From NCBI GenBank assembly GCA_947179155.2, contig OX359267.1, positions 38,436,998-38,500,997 on the forward strand: a stretch of DNA of 64,000 nucleotides, written 5' to 3'. Position numbers and translations under genes: made by a program. Under the pieces are notes generated by a model. It was not told where the DNA came from and ran no database searches. It saw only the letters and a list, made by a program, of their open reading frames with translations. Within the stretch, counting starts at the first letter, position 1; each line of letters starts with the position of its first letter. The stretch is from Hedera helix (lineage: Eukaryota; Streptophyta; Magnoliopsida; Apiales; Araliaceae). This document shows positions 44,764-56,962 of this stretch, piece by piece.

Positions 44764-47469
44764 ATGGTTGATGGAGAGAGAGAAAGAAATTGTGATTCTG
44801 TGGTGGGTATGGAGTTGAAGGGTAAGGAAGTGAATAATGGGTCTCTCATTGAAATTGAGAATGGGGGTGGTCTTGAGAGGAATTCTGCTGGTTCATTTGG
44901 GGATTATTTTCGAACATATACAAGGCGGAAGCGGCAGAAAATGAGTAGTAGTTCAGAGGAAAAATTCTTTGAGGATGGGAAGGTTTCTACAAATTCGGCC
45001 AGCCACCATACGGATAAGGTTTGCTGCCTTTACTCTTTTGTTGTTTCTTTTAATTTTTTGGCATTAGCTTGTGAACATTTAATCTTGCAATATTGTTACA
45101 AGTTCACATTTACAAGAAACTTATGCAGCGGCGTAATGGGTTCTTAATTGGTTATAAACTGTCACTCAAACTGAACAGTAATGAAAATTCATTGATACGA
45201 GTAATTCCTTTGAAAAATATGATTTTATGAAAATTATTCTTGTTTGTGGAATTTAATAACAATTTTAGTTTTTATACTTTAGATTTGCTTTAAATTTTGA
45301 CTAAAACTTCAGTATTTCTGTTTGTGAACTTTCTAGAGGAACTTTAGAAGTTTCTTTGTTAATTCTTCGTGTTTGACCTTTCTATAAGAAGTTAATGTTT
45401 TGATAATATTGAGTAATATAAACCAGCTTTTCATGAAACGAAACTGTAGAACAACACAGTGAGTTGAACCATGCATAGTCCATACTTCTCTTCCACATTT
45501 AGTGGTATATTATGGTAATTGCTTATTGTTTTCTATGAGACAAAACTCATTATTAGAATAAATTTATGGCAAGTATACTTTGTTAATTATCAAGTATTCC
45601 TTTTCTGGATATGTAGCATATAGTGTATCACTATTTCTTTGCTAATACATATTGGGCATACTTTTGGAGGCTACCTTTTTGAAGGTTACTGAGATAAGCA
45701 TTTAATAATGAGGCTTGCTGTTTACATCAATATCATGTTCTACTGTTTCTACAATCTTTTGTTGGTTATTGTTCTTGTTCATTAAGTACAGTTTAATCTC
45801 TTAATTAAAACCTGTTATGCCTTTGATGGTAGTTTGATTTGAAATGTTTTTTCCCTCTTACCAAACCAATGTATGCATATGTTAGTTGTTCCAGTATATC
45901 TTTTTAAAAAAGTTTGTCATCTTAATATTAATTTTTGACAATCTCTGGTATATATGCACTATGTTTGTATATATCCTCTGAAAAATTGGCAGAACTGTGT
46001 TGGCAGAACTGTGTCAAGGGACAAAGTAATATTCAGGCTATGTGAAAAATATAACTTCAGGAGTTCCTTGCGGATATTACTTTGTAAAAATATAAGAATA
46101 TCTAAATTTTATACTCCATTTTGCCTTACTTGTCCTCCTTTCCTAGCTTGGATGTTCTCAAACCTTGTCTTCCTAATCTTTAAGGTACTTATAGGGATCT
46201 TGCTTTCCCTTTTTTTTTTCTTTCTAATAAAAGCACCTTCCTGAGTGATTCACTAAAGGGTTATTTTGAAACTCTAATTGACTTTTCCCATTAATCTCAT
46301 TATTTTGTTAAATTGCTTGAAAAAAGTCAAATGGGGTCAACTAAAAGTGGAAGGAGAGAGTATTAATTGCTTTCAGACATACATGACAATTGAACGCATA
46401 GTTGGCTATCTACTTTTCTGAATATTAGTCGACACATGAGGTCTTCGTGCCTCCTACATGTAGATGGCTTCATGGTGTTTATACAAGCATGAAGGTATGT
46501 TGTATCTGTCATAAATAAATAAATAGAACTAATTTGTATTTACTATTCATGTGATGAGGGCCTTTTGGAATATAATTTTCCTTATTTTTTTGCACGACAA
46601 CTTTGTTAAATTTAAGGCTACACTACTTTCCTGAGACTCTTGATGAATGAGCTGATTTTATGTAAGACTTTTTGTTGATTACATTTAAATGTCCTTGCCT
46701 TTCTCTTCTTGCTGTAGAGTCTGGACTTTTCTATTTTTGGTGGCTGCTCGCCAGTGACTCTTTGTCCATTCTTATTTTAATTTTTAGTTGTTTTTTTTAT
46801 CAACAGGTATCTGGTTTCCTCCAGAGTATAAAAGAACCACAGGATATGTGTTTTCCAAGTAGTTCGTGCAACCAAGTTAATCTTGTTAGGATTGGTTCAC
46901 ATGCCTCTAGAAATGGTTCTGAAGATTGCTCAGTCAAAGACTGGAGAAAGATTGCTTTGGAACAGATGTATCAGTCACTTAATGCGACTGAAGGTGGTTT
47001 GCAGGAGTGCATCAGAGATGCTCTTTTATTTCATCCAGAAAACTGTTGCACAAATACAGTCAAAGTAAATGCTTCACTAGATCTGCATGGTTCTGCATGT
47101 TGTTGTTGTACTTTACAACATATTGTTATTTTATTTAATTCACTCAAGTTAATGAAAATTCTGCAGGAATCTGTTCATTTTGGTAAAGAAATGCATACCG
47201 AAACCCAGAATGCATCTAAGGAGCATGTAGGTGTCATGTCAAATGGATCAACAGATGAATCAAATTCCCGTACAAACACTGATCTGTGTAAACGTGCTCT
47301 TTTTGATGTCTTAATATCAACTAAGTTTGCAGAACTGTGTGACCTACTTTTTGGAAACTTTCAAGGATTGAAGTTTAACAGGCTTTTTGACATTAGCATG
47401 ATAAATTCAAGGATTAAAGAGGGAGCTTATGAAAGTTCACCCATGCTATTTCACTCTGATATTCAACAG
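44764..47469 (+). CDS. Nuclear, probably PHD-finger-type protein, N-terminal exons (partial)
   Basis: Three phase-0 coding exons are supported: 44764-45018 (MVDGERERNCDSVV, ending SHHTDK), 46807-47064 and 47167-47469, together 272 codons. All use GT/AG sites. The first has a basic nuclear-signal-like YTRRKRQKM. The second and third contain DWRKIALEQMYQSLNATEGG, CKRALFDVLISTKFAELCDL, LFGNFQGLKFNRLFDISMIN and KEGAYESSPMLFHSDIQQ. From memory this resembles the region ahead of the zinc finger in plant PHD-finger proteins of EHD3 type, but no PHD finger is in the window, so identity is tentative. The remaining exons must lie beyond 64000 or be missing. The 47065-47166 intron is a multiple of three without stops. 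Confidence 0.6.
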
Positions 47470-48783
47470 GTAGATATCTATTCAGTCTATAGCTTGAGTT
47501 CATCTATTTTACTTATTATACTTTGCTTAATTGACGTTGTACAACTTGGAAATAGTTAGCAATAGCTATGCATATGATCAAGGTGCATTTCTTTTTTCTT
47601 TTATGTTGCAAACAATAAAAAACGTCTGCAGGAGGTTGCTTAATATTAATATGATTTTGTATATATTCTGACTCACTTCTGTGATCAGTCCAGTACTCTT
47701 TATATTTGTATGTCATAAGAAAGAAATTTGTTATGAACTTAATTCAGTAAACAATGTTTTTGTCTGAATAATTTCTTTATTCAATCCGTCTTTTTGTACA
47801 CTTATCTGTTTCTTGCAAATTCTTTGGTGCTTTCTAATTCCTTCAAGTAGTTGTAAGCAACTGAACGGCATATTAACTTTTAACCCCTATACACAAAGAT
47901 ACACTGCACATTCTGAAAATTGTGGGACTCTGAAGAAATTGATCTATTATCTCTTAGCAACCATTTTCATTTACATGCTAATTTTAGTTATATTGTTCTG
48001 CCATAAGTTTGGCTCTCCAGTTTTCCTGTGTTTATTGATTATATTAGATAACTAGTTTCTTCAATAGTTGAGCTTAGACTTAGTTCCATTACAATGTCGG
48101 GTTTGTGGTGACTGGTTATATGTGATAGTCTCATTCTACTCCCATCTTACATGTTTGTATTCAGTTGTCATTGATTGAGAGTGATGCATGTAGAACTAAT
48201 GTGATTTAGATATAGATTTCTTTTTGTATCTCGTGCTTTTGAACCCTTTTAGCCCTTCGGCCACTTGGTTTTGCTGGAATCATGCATATAGTAGTTTTGA
48301 TGGCCCTTGGCAAAATTTGTGTTCGTCAATTGTAGTTATTTGATATCTCAATGGTTGTTTATCCATCCTTGGCAATCATTTGAAAAGAGATAAGAGTCAA
48401 TGGTCAAATATTCAGTAGTTAGGCAAAGTTTTAGAGGTTTACTTGATCCATCCTTGATACTCATTTAGCCTGTCTAGTGTCCACATTCTCCTGTTGGTTT
48501 CACGAAAAAAAGGATCCACGTTCTAGATAGCATTGCTTTGTCTTTTCATCAACCGCTCCAAAACTGCTATTTGACCCCTTCGTTTTTATTTGAGGAATTG
48601 TATACCCGCTATGTGGTAGGTTGTGTATATGCACATGCCAACCAACACTACACAGATAGCACAGTCTGTGGTGATACTTGACATCGACACCTAAGCATCT
48701 CTTAAATTTTTTGCCAAGTATGGGGCAGGATTATTGTGATAGTGATCTGTCATGAATTTACAACCTATGCATGATTTTGTTTG
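47470..48783 (+). other. Intron or 3' flank of the nuclear protein gene
   Basis: T-rich intron-like sequence with no exon I can support. It ends at the GTTTG target duplication of the LTR element at 48784; the same sequence resumes at 63360. Confidence 0.5.
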
Positions 48784-49116
48784 TGTCAGGCCACAGTTGG
48801 CCTGACTTGGAGCAACAGGGATAAGAGTATAGAGAATTGGCAGGAGAGAGAGATAGACTTACTGAGTTCAATAGGAGGGAGATAGGTGTGAGAGCAAATG
48901 CTACTCATTTTCATATATTTCATTACTTGCAGATGTAAAAGCTATTACAACTATTTATAGAAAAAGATTACTTGCAGAGAAGTAAAGCTAATCCTACACC
49001 ACTCTCTTATCCTTCACTACAAAAATAACTAACTATCACATGTGCTCACATGTAATTCATTACTACTATAATCTACTATTATATTCTATATTCTCCAGAA
49101 TGCCCTTAGCCTGACA
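48784..49116 (-). repeat. Outer element, 3' LTR
   Basis: A 333-bp LTR, TGTCAGGCC...GCCTGACA. Its first 20 bases form a palindrome, tcaggcca-cagt-tggcctga (48786-48805). The first 35 bases (48784-48818) are missing from the other LTR. A ctatttatag TATA-like box is present near 48951. Confidence 0.8.
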
Positions 49117-50656
49117 TTCCCTTCCCCTTAAAAGCTTCCACGTCCTCGTGGATAATGTTGATTCTCTACTTTCAGTTTTGGTAGCTCTCAATACCTTCCC
49201 AGTATCAAAAACAAAACTTAGGAACTTGTTTAGTTGAACCTTTCCATAGAAAAAGCATGCCTCAATTTTAGTGTTAGCATGCCTTGGGCACTTGTGTTTT
49301 TCGCTGTTCTGAATTTTCAGTAGCTCAGTGACTTGTTCTTGAATGCTCTTCGTGATTCTCTCGAACTTATCATAGTCTTTTGCAGCCTTTATCTTTAAAG
49401 AGGTATTTTTCTGTATTAGGGAAATAAAAGCTCTTGCCAAGATGCCATATTCTTTAATGCACTGCTTACAACACGTTTCCATCACTATAGAATACCCCAA
49501 ACTCCTAGCTTGGAAAAGGCCTTGGTTCCTTTAAATTTCCTTCTTTGCTTCTTTGATCACCTGCTTTTATTTTAGTCTTTTTCACCAAATGGGGAGAGAG
49601 AGCCAGGAATGGAGGGAGCAATCCATGGATTGTAACAGGAATACAGGATTAAGCATAACCCAAAAACTCCTTTGAAGTTTTTCTAATGCCTCGTCATATG
49701 TTTCTTTCCAATGGAGATCATTTTTCTGCATAAATTGGACTAGGAGACATCCAAATTCCTTTGGAGCTGTATGCTTAAAAACAAGAAGAAAGAGCTCAGA
49801 TGAAACAGTGAAAAAAAGTTTTCGTATGTAGAAATACTTGGCCTTCTCCATGAATGAGTTATTTTCTGGTGGCTTCAAGTGTTCAAGTTTGCGGCAATTT
49901 GCAGCCAATGATTTGGCAACAAGAGTCCTTTCACCATCCTTTACACAAGTAGTACAAGAATCCCTCAGTGCATATTCATCTCTATAGTGTTGAACATTCA
50001 CATTAGTACAATTTGCCTTTTCTTTCATCTCCTTTCCAAACATTTCCCATCCAATGCATCTAATGTAACTGGTTGCACTAGGAACTTGAAGCATCCATTT
50101 ATCAATCCTGATTATTTTTTGTTCAGCATGTCCAACGAGGGTTCCCATAGTGTGTTTAGAAGGAAGGACCTGGGAATCAGAAGATGAATTATAAGTTTCA
50201 TCCTCTTACTGGTGTTTTTGCCATAGTGCCAGGGAAGAGTGACTAGGAGGCGAAGAAGTGCCATGATGTCTTGAGAATATAGTAAGTTGCTCTTTAGTTG
50301 GAATCTCCAATGAAAATCTGCTTTGTGTGGCGCCTTGTTATTTGTGAGTTTCCTAACCCCCTTTTAAAAAGCCTCCCTTAATCTTGGTCACCCATTAACA
50401 CTAATGCAGAGGGTTTTACTAGGACTGCCTCAATATCCTTTAAAGGCCACAAATTCGTATCAATTGCAAACTTTTCTCCCCTCATTTTCCATTTGACCAA
50501 TGACCACTTTAAATCATTAAAGGGGTTGTTCCCTCTATCCAAACTAGTGAATATTCTGCAGTTTGGTACTTGGACATTTTGTTCTTTCCACAACTCCTTA
50601 AAACACAGCTCTTGGGCTCTTCTTCTGTGTCTTTGGTCTTTGGTAGTGGCTTTGGG
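49117..50656 (-). pseudogene. Outer element ORF region, 3' half, unidentified
   Basis: Minus-strand open segments lie at 49582-50148 (start MGTLVGHAEQKIIRIDKWML, with repeated Cys such as RDSCTTCVKD) and 50378-50656 (TTKDQRHRRRAQELCFKELW, GEKFAIDTNLWPLKDIEAVL). A further open stretch to the LTR ends ESRESTLSTRTWKLLRG. I recognise no domain. Frames are broken between segments, and the hAT-like MITE splits the coding region at 50657. Confidence 0.45.
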
Positions 50657-51345
50657 CATAGTTGTCAGAATATTACGATACGCGATACGTATCTTACGAT
50701 ACGATACGGAAACAATTCGATACGTATCGCAGGGTGAATCTAAAATGATCTTACGATTCAATTATGATTCAATACGATTCTTATGATATGATATAATACA
50801 CGATACTGTTTAAAAGCAACCAACTTGAAAAAGTTTTCATGTAGATCTAAAAGACTAAAAACAACTTTTAAGCCTTTTAACATTTCAATTGAAGAGATTT
50901 TCTAACGCAAACGTATTCTTTATCGCTTCATGAGCTTTTAATCACTTTTTAGAGTATTATATCTAATTGAAAATGTCGCTCTATTTTTTCCACGTCACTT
51001 TCTATAAGAAGATATATAAATCTCTACTTGTTCATTTGAATTATTCTCTTTTGATTTATAGATTAATGGTAGATCTGAATTTTCGTTTTCTCTTGTTACT
51101 CTATAAAGATTACTGAAATAATATCTAATAAATCAATTTAGAGTATTTTAGTTACTGTTTAATTTTAAAATTTATTTTTAGTCTATAATAATATTTACTT
51201 GACTACTATTATATATAGTCAAACTTGTATTTTATATGTTTAAATATATATTACTACATTTTTTTTTTTGTTTCCATATTTTACGATACGATTCACGATA
51301 CACGATAATGGAGTTTTCGATACACGATACGATTTGACAACTATG
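50657..51345. mobile_element. hAT-like MITE with CGATAC-rich ends
   Basis: Perfect 11-bp terminal inverted repeats CATAGTTGTCA...TGACAACTATG are flanked by the 8-bp duplication GCTTTGGG (50649-50656 and 51346-51353). Both ends are packed with tacgatacgatac repeats; the 500-bp centre is AT-rich. There is no ORF. TIR and target length fit hAT. It interrupts a minus-strand ORF of the outer element. Confidence 0.85.
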
Positions 51346-52350
51346 GCTTTGGGTGCTAACAAACCAGATAGCTGGTTTGGATAAGAATGGAACTTAGGCT
51401 GGTGGACAAGATCTCCAATGCAATGGCCTTAGTAGGGTCAAAGGAAGGAGGTAGTAGGCCAATAGCCTCATCAACATACATATTCATAGGACAAATATAC
51501 GGGGAGGAGTTTGATTTACTAGTTTCTGATTGTGTGTTTTGCATGGAGACTATCACTTTATCTCTCCAATGATCTGGAGTTGCAGACCATTCCTTCTTGG
51601 ACTTCTTTGGATGACGATCAACACTTGGAATGAATTCCATTTTCTCAATAGATTTCGTGCAAAGCGTGCGACCCTGTGGAGCTGGAACTTCATCATTTTC
51701 TGACCTGGTTTGTGGTTTGTAACATGTGAGGCTGCTTTGACTACTCCTTTACCAAGAAAATTCTTTGTTGTTGTTCAGGAAGTGCCAATACACCTACCTT
51801 GGTCATGAATCCTTACTCCTCTTCAAGACTTTTATTAAATACAAGGTGTTCATTCTCAATTGACTCTTCTTGGCTTGGGTTGTGTAACTCTTCATCATAT
51901 TTTGGGAACCCTTCTAGATATTCAGGTTCTTCATCATATATAGGGGGTCCCTCTAGTGCCTCATAAATTGAACTTTCACTGCAAGTGGATATCTCCAACT
52001 TCAAAAGCTTGTTACCATCCTCTACATCATAGGCTGGAAATGCTAAACTTAAGTTTAGCACCATGGTTCTCATTTCTACCCCTCCCTTCATAATCCAAAA
52101 CATGCCCTCTCTTCCTAGGCATCTCATCATCTTCTTGCCTTGTCCTTTTTCCACCATCTCCTTGGCCAAAAGGATATGTAAAATCGCAGACACTGTCAAA
52201 GGATTCCTCTCTCAACATGCTAGTGATACTACTTATATATGTATCAATTTTCTCATTGAGGATATGATTTTTTTTATTTGTAAGCTCTCTAAATTTGATG
52301 AAATCATGTTGTAGCAACTGTTGGGAGATAAAACTTGAAGCACCAACCAA
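51346..52350 (-). pseudogene. Outer element ORF region, 5' half, unidentified
   Basis: Minus-strand segments: 52027-52350 (MVGASSFISQQLLQHDFIKF, then KIDTYISSITSMLREESF and GKRTRQEDDEMPRKRG), a frameshifted 51813-52080 with acidic repeats PPIYDEEPEYLEGFPKYDEE, and 51356-51640 (FIPSVDRHPKKSKKEW, ICPMNMYVDEAIGLLPPS). The acidic YDEE repeats recall linker regions of gypsy Gag proteins, but that is a weak resemblance. Bases 52351-52713 show no ORF. Confidence 0.4.
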
Positions 52351-52718
52351 TGTTATGCTGACAAGTTCTGCAAAAACTATTGATGAATTGAAAATAGACT
52401 TGGAACAATTAAACCTAAGAATGGAAAAATGTTAACTAGACCAACACAAGTCAATCTAGTTGAGAGCAAGTAAGCTTGAGTAGCACTACAAGAGGTGAAA
52501 TGGATCTCTTATGAACAAATAAGGATCGGAGTTTCAAACTATTGCACAAATCTACTTAGCACAAGCTTAAGGAGATCTATGAGAGTAGAAGAGCTAATGA
52601 TCAAGTTAGAGTACCAAAATGTTCACAACTCAGTTTAGACACAAGCTTAACAAGGAATTATGTTTGTATGTAAGCTGAAAATAGCATAAACAGTGTTTAT
52701 ATAAAATGGAATGATGAA

Positions 52719-53300
52719 CGTTGGGATGTGATTCATTGGGCTTTATATTTTTAACTGTGGGCCTGAGGTTATTTTCATATATGTTTTGGGCCGGGTCGTT
52801 TCTATCTCTCCCAACAGGCCTGGTCACAAAGTAGGTAGTCTGCTTTTTCCACTCATGAAGGGCTGATGGGAAGGGTTGATGGGGCGTTTGGGCCATTTTA
52901 TCAACTTCTACAGACTGTGAGTCAGATGGTAGCCCATGCTAGTATCTCTTCTTATTGGACCGATTGGTGTAAGTGGCAGAAGACGTCAGGTATCCACTCA
53001 TGAAGGGATGATGGGACATTCGACGATGCATGGATGAGTATATATGAGCTATCTCTCAGAAAAATAGAGATAAGAGTTTTTCCTGAAAAAATATACACAG
53101 AAGCTATCAAATATCTTTCAAGTTCCATCATATATTTTAGGTCTTTTATTGTGATGTTAACTGGCTAAACTTACCCTCACACCGGAGCATCCCCGGACAG
53201 CCCAAGTCGCGACCGTTCTGTGGGGTGATAATAGTTTGTTATGTGTACAGGTATCTTGCTGATAGGTGATCTCAGCAGGAGCGAGAATCAGACGTCAACA
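52719..53300 (+). repeat. Tat element, 5' LTR
   Basis: 582 bp ending GACGTCAACA. The first base pair is CG where the other LTR has TG, a terminal T-to-C change. The target duplication ATGAA is at 52714-52718. Confidence 0.9.
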
Positions 53301-53318
53301 TTGGCGTTAGAAGGAGGG
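53301..53318 (+). other. Primer-binding site of the Tat element
   Basis: ttggcgttagaaggaggg lies directly after the 5' LTR, in the position and with the tggcg start usual for Tat elements. The tRNA cannot be named with certainty. Confidence 0.6.
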
Positions 53319-53374
53319 CCTGAAGGTGTTTGATACATAAGTCACCCGGTTGGTTTTAAAGGAAGGCTATTCCC

Positions 53375-55264
53375 ATGGCAGAAAGAGGTAGCTCGAACAG
53401 GGGACATCAAGGATCTTCCATTGATCCATGCGTGCAGAGCAGCAGAGCCCCAAAGAAGCAAAGAGCGGGGGTTGGGCAGGCGGGATGAAGACGGGGGCAC
53501 GCTCATTCCGAGCCTGTCAGAAGACGTTTGTTTACACCCCCTGACGGTGGAACATGATTCTCGCAGGGAGGGCCCAGAAGAAGAGGTGGCACCCTCGAAA
53601 AGGGTTTCACGACGCGAACATGATGAGAGAGAGACAATATAGGATCAGGGAGGCAGAGATTGAGTTGGAATTCTTGCAACGTGAGCGTCAAGACTGGCAG
53701 GCCCACTTGCTGGAGTTACCTGAAGAGGGTCCATCCACTACTATCGATGGCAAGGAGTGGGCGCATACTCCACAAAGTCGGCCTAGATTGAAGCAAGGAT
53801 GGGAAAGACGATTCGAGTTTAATGATTCACACCAGTGTCAGGGTAATATAAGAGGTCAACACCAGTCTCAGGGTTATATGAGATGACATGACCGGGACGG
53901 TCAAGGTGATATAAGGGGTCAACACCAGTTTCAGGGTTATATGAGACGACATGACCGGGACGGTCAGGGTAATATAAGAGGTTAACACCAGTCTCAGGGT
54001 TATATGAGACAACATGACCGGGATGGTCAGGGTGATATAAGGGTTCACAACCAGCCTCAGGGTTATATGAGGCGTCTCGACCAGGTCGGTCATGGTAGAT
54101 CGGAAGGAAGGAGACTGTCTGAGTCCCCAGGGCGCTATTCTCGAGAAAAGGCTCGGACTCTGGACTATGAAACCGAGCGCAGAGGTACAAGGGCGGAGCG
54201 GAGCTGAGTAGACCAGCAGATGGTCCCTTATGTGCCCATGGCCGACCCGGTTATGGAAAGGATTTCGGAGTTGGAAAAAAGGTTGGCTGTGGCAGAAGCA
54301 AGACTGACGACCGGATCGGAGCCCAAGTCATCGAGACCCATGCCCCTGGACCCGAAATCTCCATTCTCAGTGGCCATTGATCAGGAAAAGGCCGATCCAA
54401 AGAAAAAACTGCCGCCCCTCGAGATGTACGATGGCTCGGGCGACTCATATGACCACACCGGCTCGGGCGACTCATACGACCACACCAGCTTGTATGAGAG
54501 GGTAACGAGATACTATAACCATTCCAAGGCCGGGATGTTTTAGATTTTCGTAACAACGTTAAAGAAGGGTGCCAAACAGTGGATGATGTCGTTACCACCT
54601 AATTGTATCCACTCGTGGACCGAGTTGAGTGTTCGGTTTCATGAACGGTTTGGCAGCAACAAGAGAAGCTTCTTTGAAGCAGGTCAAACAAAAACCCGGT
54701 GAGTCGTTAAGCCAGTATGCACAGAGGTTCTGAGATGCGGTGGGGACCATTACCGACCTTAATATGATACAAGCACTAGGCTTCTTTACTATGGGGATGG
54801 ATGTTACCCGAAACAAAAAGATGATAAAAGATGTAATGTTCAATCCTCCAAAAGATCTCTTAGACGCGTATGACCGGGCCGAAAAGTTCGTAGCAATTGA
54901 AGAGGCCATGGATAGTTTGATACCCCGGGGCATAGGTACGGAAAGCAAAGTGTACGACGGCGGTAATAAAAGTGGGGATAATCGACCCAATGTCTTCGAT
55001 TGAGTGAAGCCAAGAGGGGGACACCCTAATTTGGGCAGACCTCCCTATTCACCTCGGACGGAGAACAAGACTTACACCCCTCTAAGCGTTGATCGCGTCA
55101 AGGTTTTGGAGGCTATAAGGAACGAGGAAAGGTCAGGGCCCAGATCCTCGGGGTATAAAACAGATAGGCTGGGTCCCTATTGTCTGTATCACCGACGGGC
55201 AGGGCACACCACAGAGACGTGCCAGGTTGATGGACATGATCGAATCCAAAGTCCAGAGGGGTGA
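53375..55264 (+). pseudogene. Tat gag with 21-residue tandem repeats
   Basis: Gag starts MAERGSSNRGHQGSS at 53375 and hits a stop near 53486. Later frames give RERQYRIREAEIELEFLQRE, a tandem repeat of the type GYMRRHDRDGQGDIRGQHQ (63-bp units at about 53832-54090), then DPVMERISELEKRLAVAEAR and PPLEMYDGSGDSYDHT with a 27-bp duplication (54433-54486). The gag core follows (KKGAKQWMMSLPPN, SFFEAGQTKT) and ends in YCLYHRRAGHTTETC near 55180. Several stops are present. Confidence 0.85.
53832..54090 (+). repeat. 63-bp minisatellite inside Tat gag (4 units)
   Basis: The block cagggttatatgag recurs at 53869, 53932, 53995 and 54058, exactly 63 bases apart, so the repeat keeps the frame and encodes 21 residues per unit. 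Units differ by a few substitutions, one of which makes a TGA (53885) and another a TAA (53983). Confidence 0.9.
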
Positions 55265-55499
55265 ATTGACATAATTCGTGGTAGGCCGCAAGACCCGAGC
55301 GAATAATCCTGAGCTGGTGGCAGAGAAAAGAGCGGAACAAGGGGACCACTCTCGAAGGGTTGTGGATGTTATAATAGGGGGGTCGGCACCAAGGCACATT
55401 GGTAAGAGGCGTCGATCCTCATCAGGTTCCGTCTCGGCGTTGACTGACCAGCCCCCAATGGTTGATCGTCATTTTTTCAAAACGGTGATCTCATTTTTT

Positions 55500-56160
55500 A
55501 GATGAGGATTATCTGACCGAAGTCGTAGAACCGCATGAGGGAGCTTTGGTTATTACTGCCCAGGTCGACCCGGTAGACATAAAAAGAATAATGATTGATA
55601 ATGGGTCATCAGTGGACGTGCTATACAGTCACGCTTATCAGAGAATGGGTCTCCAAGACGTGAGATTGGAGGTGGGGGACAGAATTGCCCTTGTATGAGT
55701 TTGGGAATGAGGCGGTACCTGTAATCGAAACTTTGGAACTTCCAATGGTGTTTGGCACGACTCCTAAACAGGTGACGAGTAAAATTTTTTGTCGTTCAAA
55801 TTGATTCAGCCTACAATGCCATTTTGAGACGAACCACCCTAACGGCCTTAAATGCTGTTACCTCCATTCCTCACTTCAAGATCAAGTTCCCCACCCGAGG
55901 GTGTTGGTGAGGTAAAGGGAGACGTTGATATTACCCGGAGATGCTACCGCCATGCCGTAACATCGTTGGCTATTGGGGTCAGTAGACAGAAGCGTACCAT
56001 GATCGTTGATATGGACCCCTACGCAGAGGGAGATACCACCCCTTTGGCATCTCCCGCCGATGATACTGAGGAAGTGGAATTGGTGCCTGGCAATAAATTG
56101 AAGACAATGGAAATAGGTGTTGGGTTACTCGACGCCTTTAAAACTCAATTGGTAACCCAA
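55500..56160 (+). pseudogene. Tat protease region
   Basis: The frame LTEVVEPHEGALVITAQVD then KRIMIDNGSSVDVLY contains the aspartic protease site in the Tat form (D-x-G-S-S). Stops follow after RIALV. A 28-bp duplication (56133-56160 and 56161-56187, cgcctttaaaactca) breaks the frame just before reverse transcriptase. Confidence 0.75.
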
Positions 56161-56176
56161 CGCCTTTAAAACTCAG

Positions 56177-56962
56177 TTGGTCCAGCTTTTGCGTGATTAT
56201 GCTGATATCTTCGTTTGGACCCCTCGGGACATGCCCGGGATTGCCGAGGGGGTTGCGGTCCACAGATTGGCGATTGATCCAGGCAAAAAGCCAGTCCGTC
56301 AGAAACGGAGAATGTTTGCACTCGAGCATCAAAAGATTATTGATGGAGAGCTTGACAAACTTTTGGATGCCGGAGTAATCGAGGAGATTGGATATCCGGA
56401 ATGGTTGGCCAACGTGGTTCTAGTTAGAAAGCAGAACGAAAAATGGAGAGTTTGCATAGATTATACTGATCTAAACAAGACATGCCCGAAGGACTTTTAC
56501 CCTCTTCCACATATCGATCAGCTCATTGACGCCACTTCCGGGAATTCGGTTATAAGCTTTCTAGATGCCTTCTCGGGTTATCATCAGATTTTCATGGCGA
56601 AGGAAGATATTCCTAAAACTGCGTTTATCACTCATCGGGCAATTTATGCATACAGGAGAATGACCTTTGGGTTGATAAATGCCGGAGCCACATATCAGAG
56701 AATAATGAACACTGTCTTCCGAAAGCAGATCGATAGAAACATGGAGGTATACGTAGACGATATGATCGTCAAGAGCCCTCGAACACATGACCACCTTCGG
56801 GATCTTGAGGAGTGTTTTCATTCAGTCCGACAATACAATATGCGCCTTAACCCCACTAAATGCACCTTAGACCTCGGCTCGGGGAAGTTCTTGGGGTACT
56901 TGGTGAGTAAGAGGGGGATCGAGGCCAATCCGGAAAAGATCAAAGCGATACTAGACATGTGA
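56177..56962 (+). CDS. Tat reverse transcriptase
   Basis: A 261-codon open frame spans nearly the whole domain: WTPRDMPGIAEGVAVHRL, LDAGVIEEIGYPEWLANVVL, EKWRVCIDYTDLNKTCPKD, FLDAFSGYHQI (first catalytic Asp), FGLINAGATYQRIMN, YVDDMIVKS (catalytic DD) and KFLGYLVSKRGIEANPEK. All catalytic residues are present. It ends at a TGA after ILDM that cuts it from RNase H. Confidence 0.92.
   Translation: MVQLLRDYADIFVWTPRDMPGIAEGVAVHRLAIDPGKKPVRQKRRMFALEHQKIIDGELDKLLDAGVIEEIGYPEWLANVVLVRKQNEKWRVCIDYTDLNKTCPKDFYPLPHIDQLIDATSGNSVISFLDAFSGYHQIFMAKEDIPKTAFITHRAIYAYRRMTFGLINAGATYQRIMNTVFRKQIDRNMEVYVDDMIVKSPRTHDHLRDLEECFHSVRQYNMRLNPTKCTLDLGSGKFLGYLVSKRGIEANPEKIKAILDM

Noticed and set aside
49066..49500. 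144-codon minus-strand ORF as a host gene
   Set aside because: It overlaps the LTR and polypurine tract of the outer element, so it belongs to the retrotransposon's 3' region.
53832..54090. CRISPR-like regular repeat
   Set aside because: Units are contiguous with no unique spacers, in a plant retrotransposon gag.
53819..54190. Minus-strand repetitive ORFs of 88-123 codons
   Set aside because: Antisense shadows of the in-frame 63-bp gag minisatellite.
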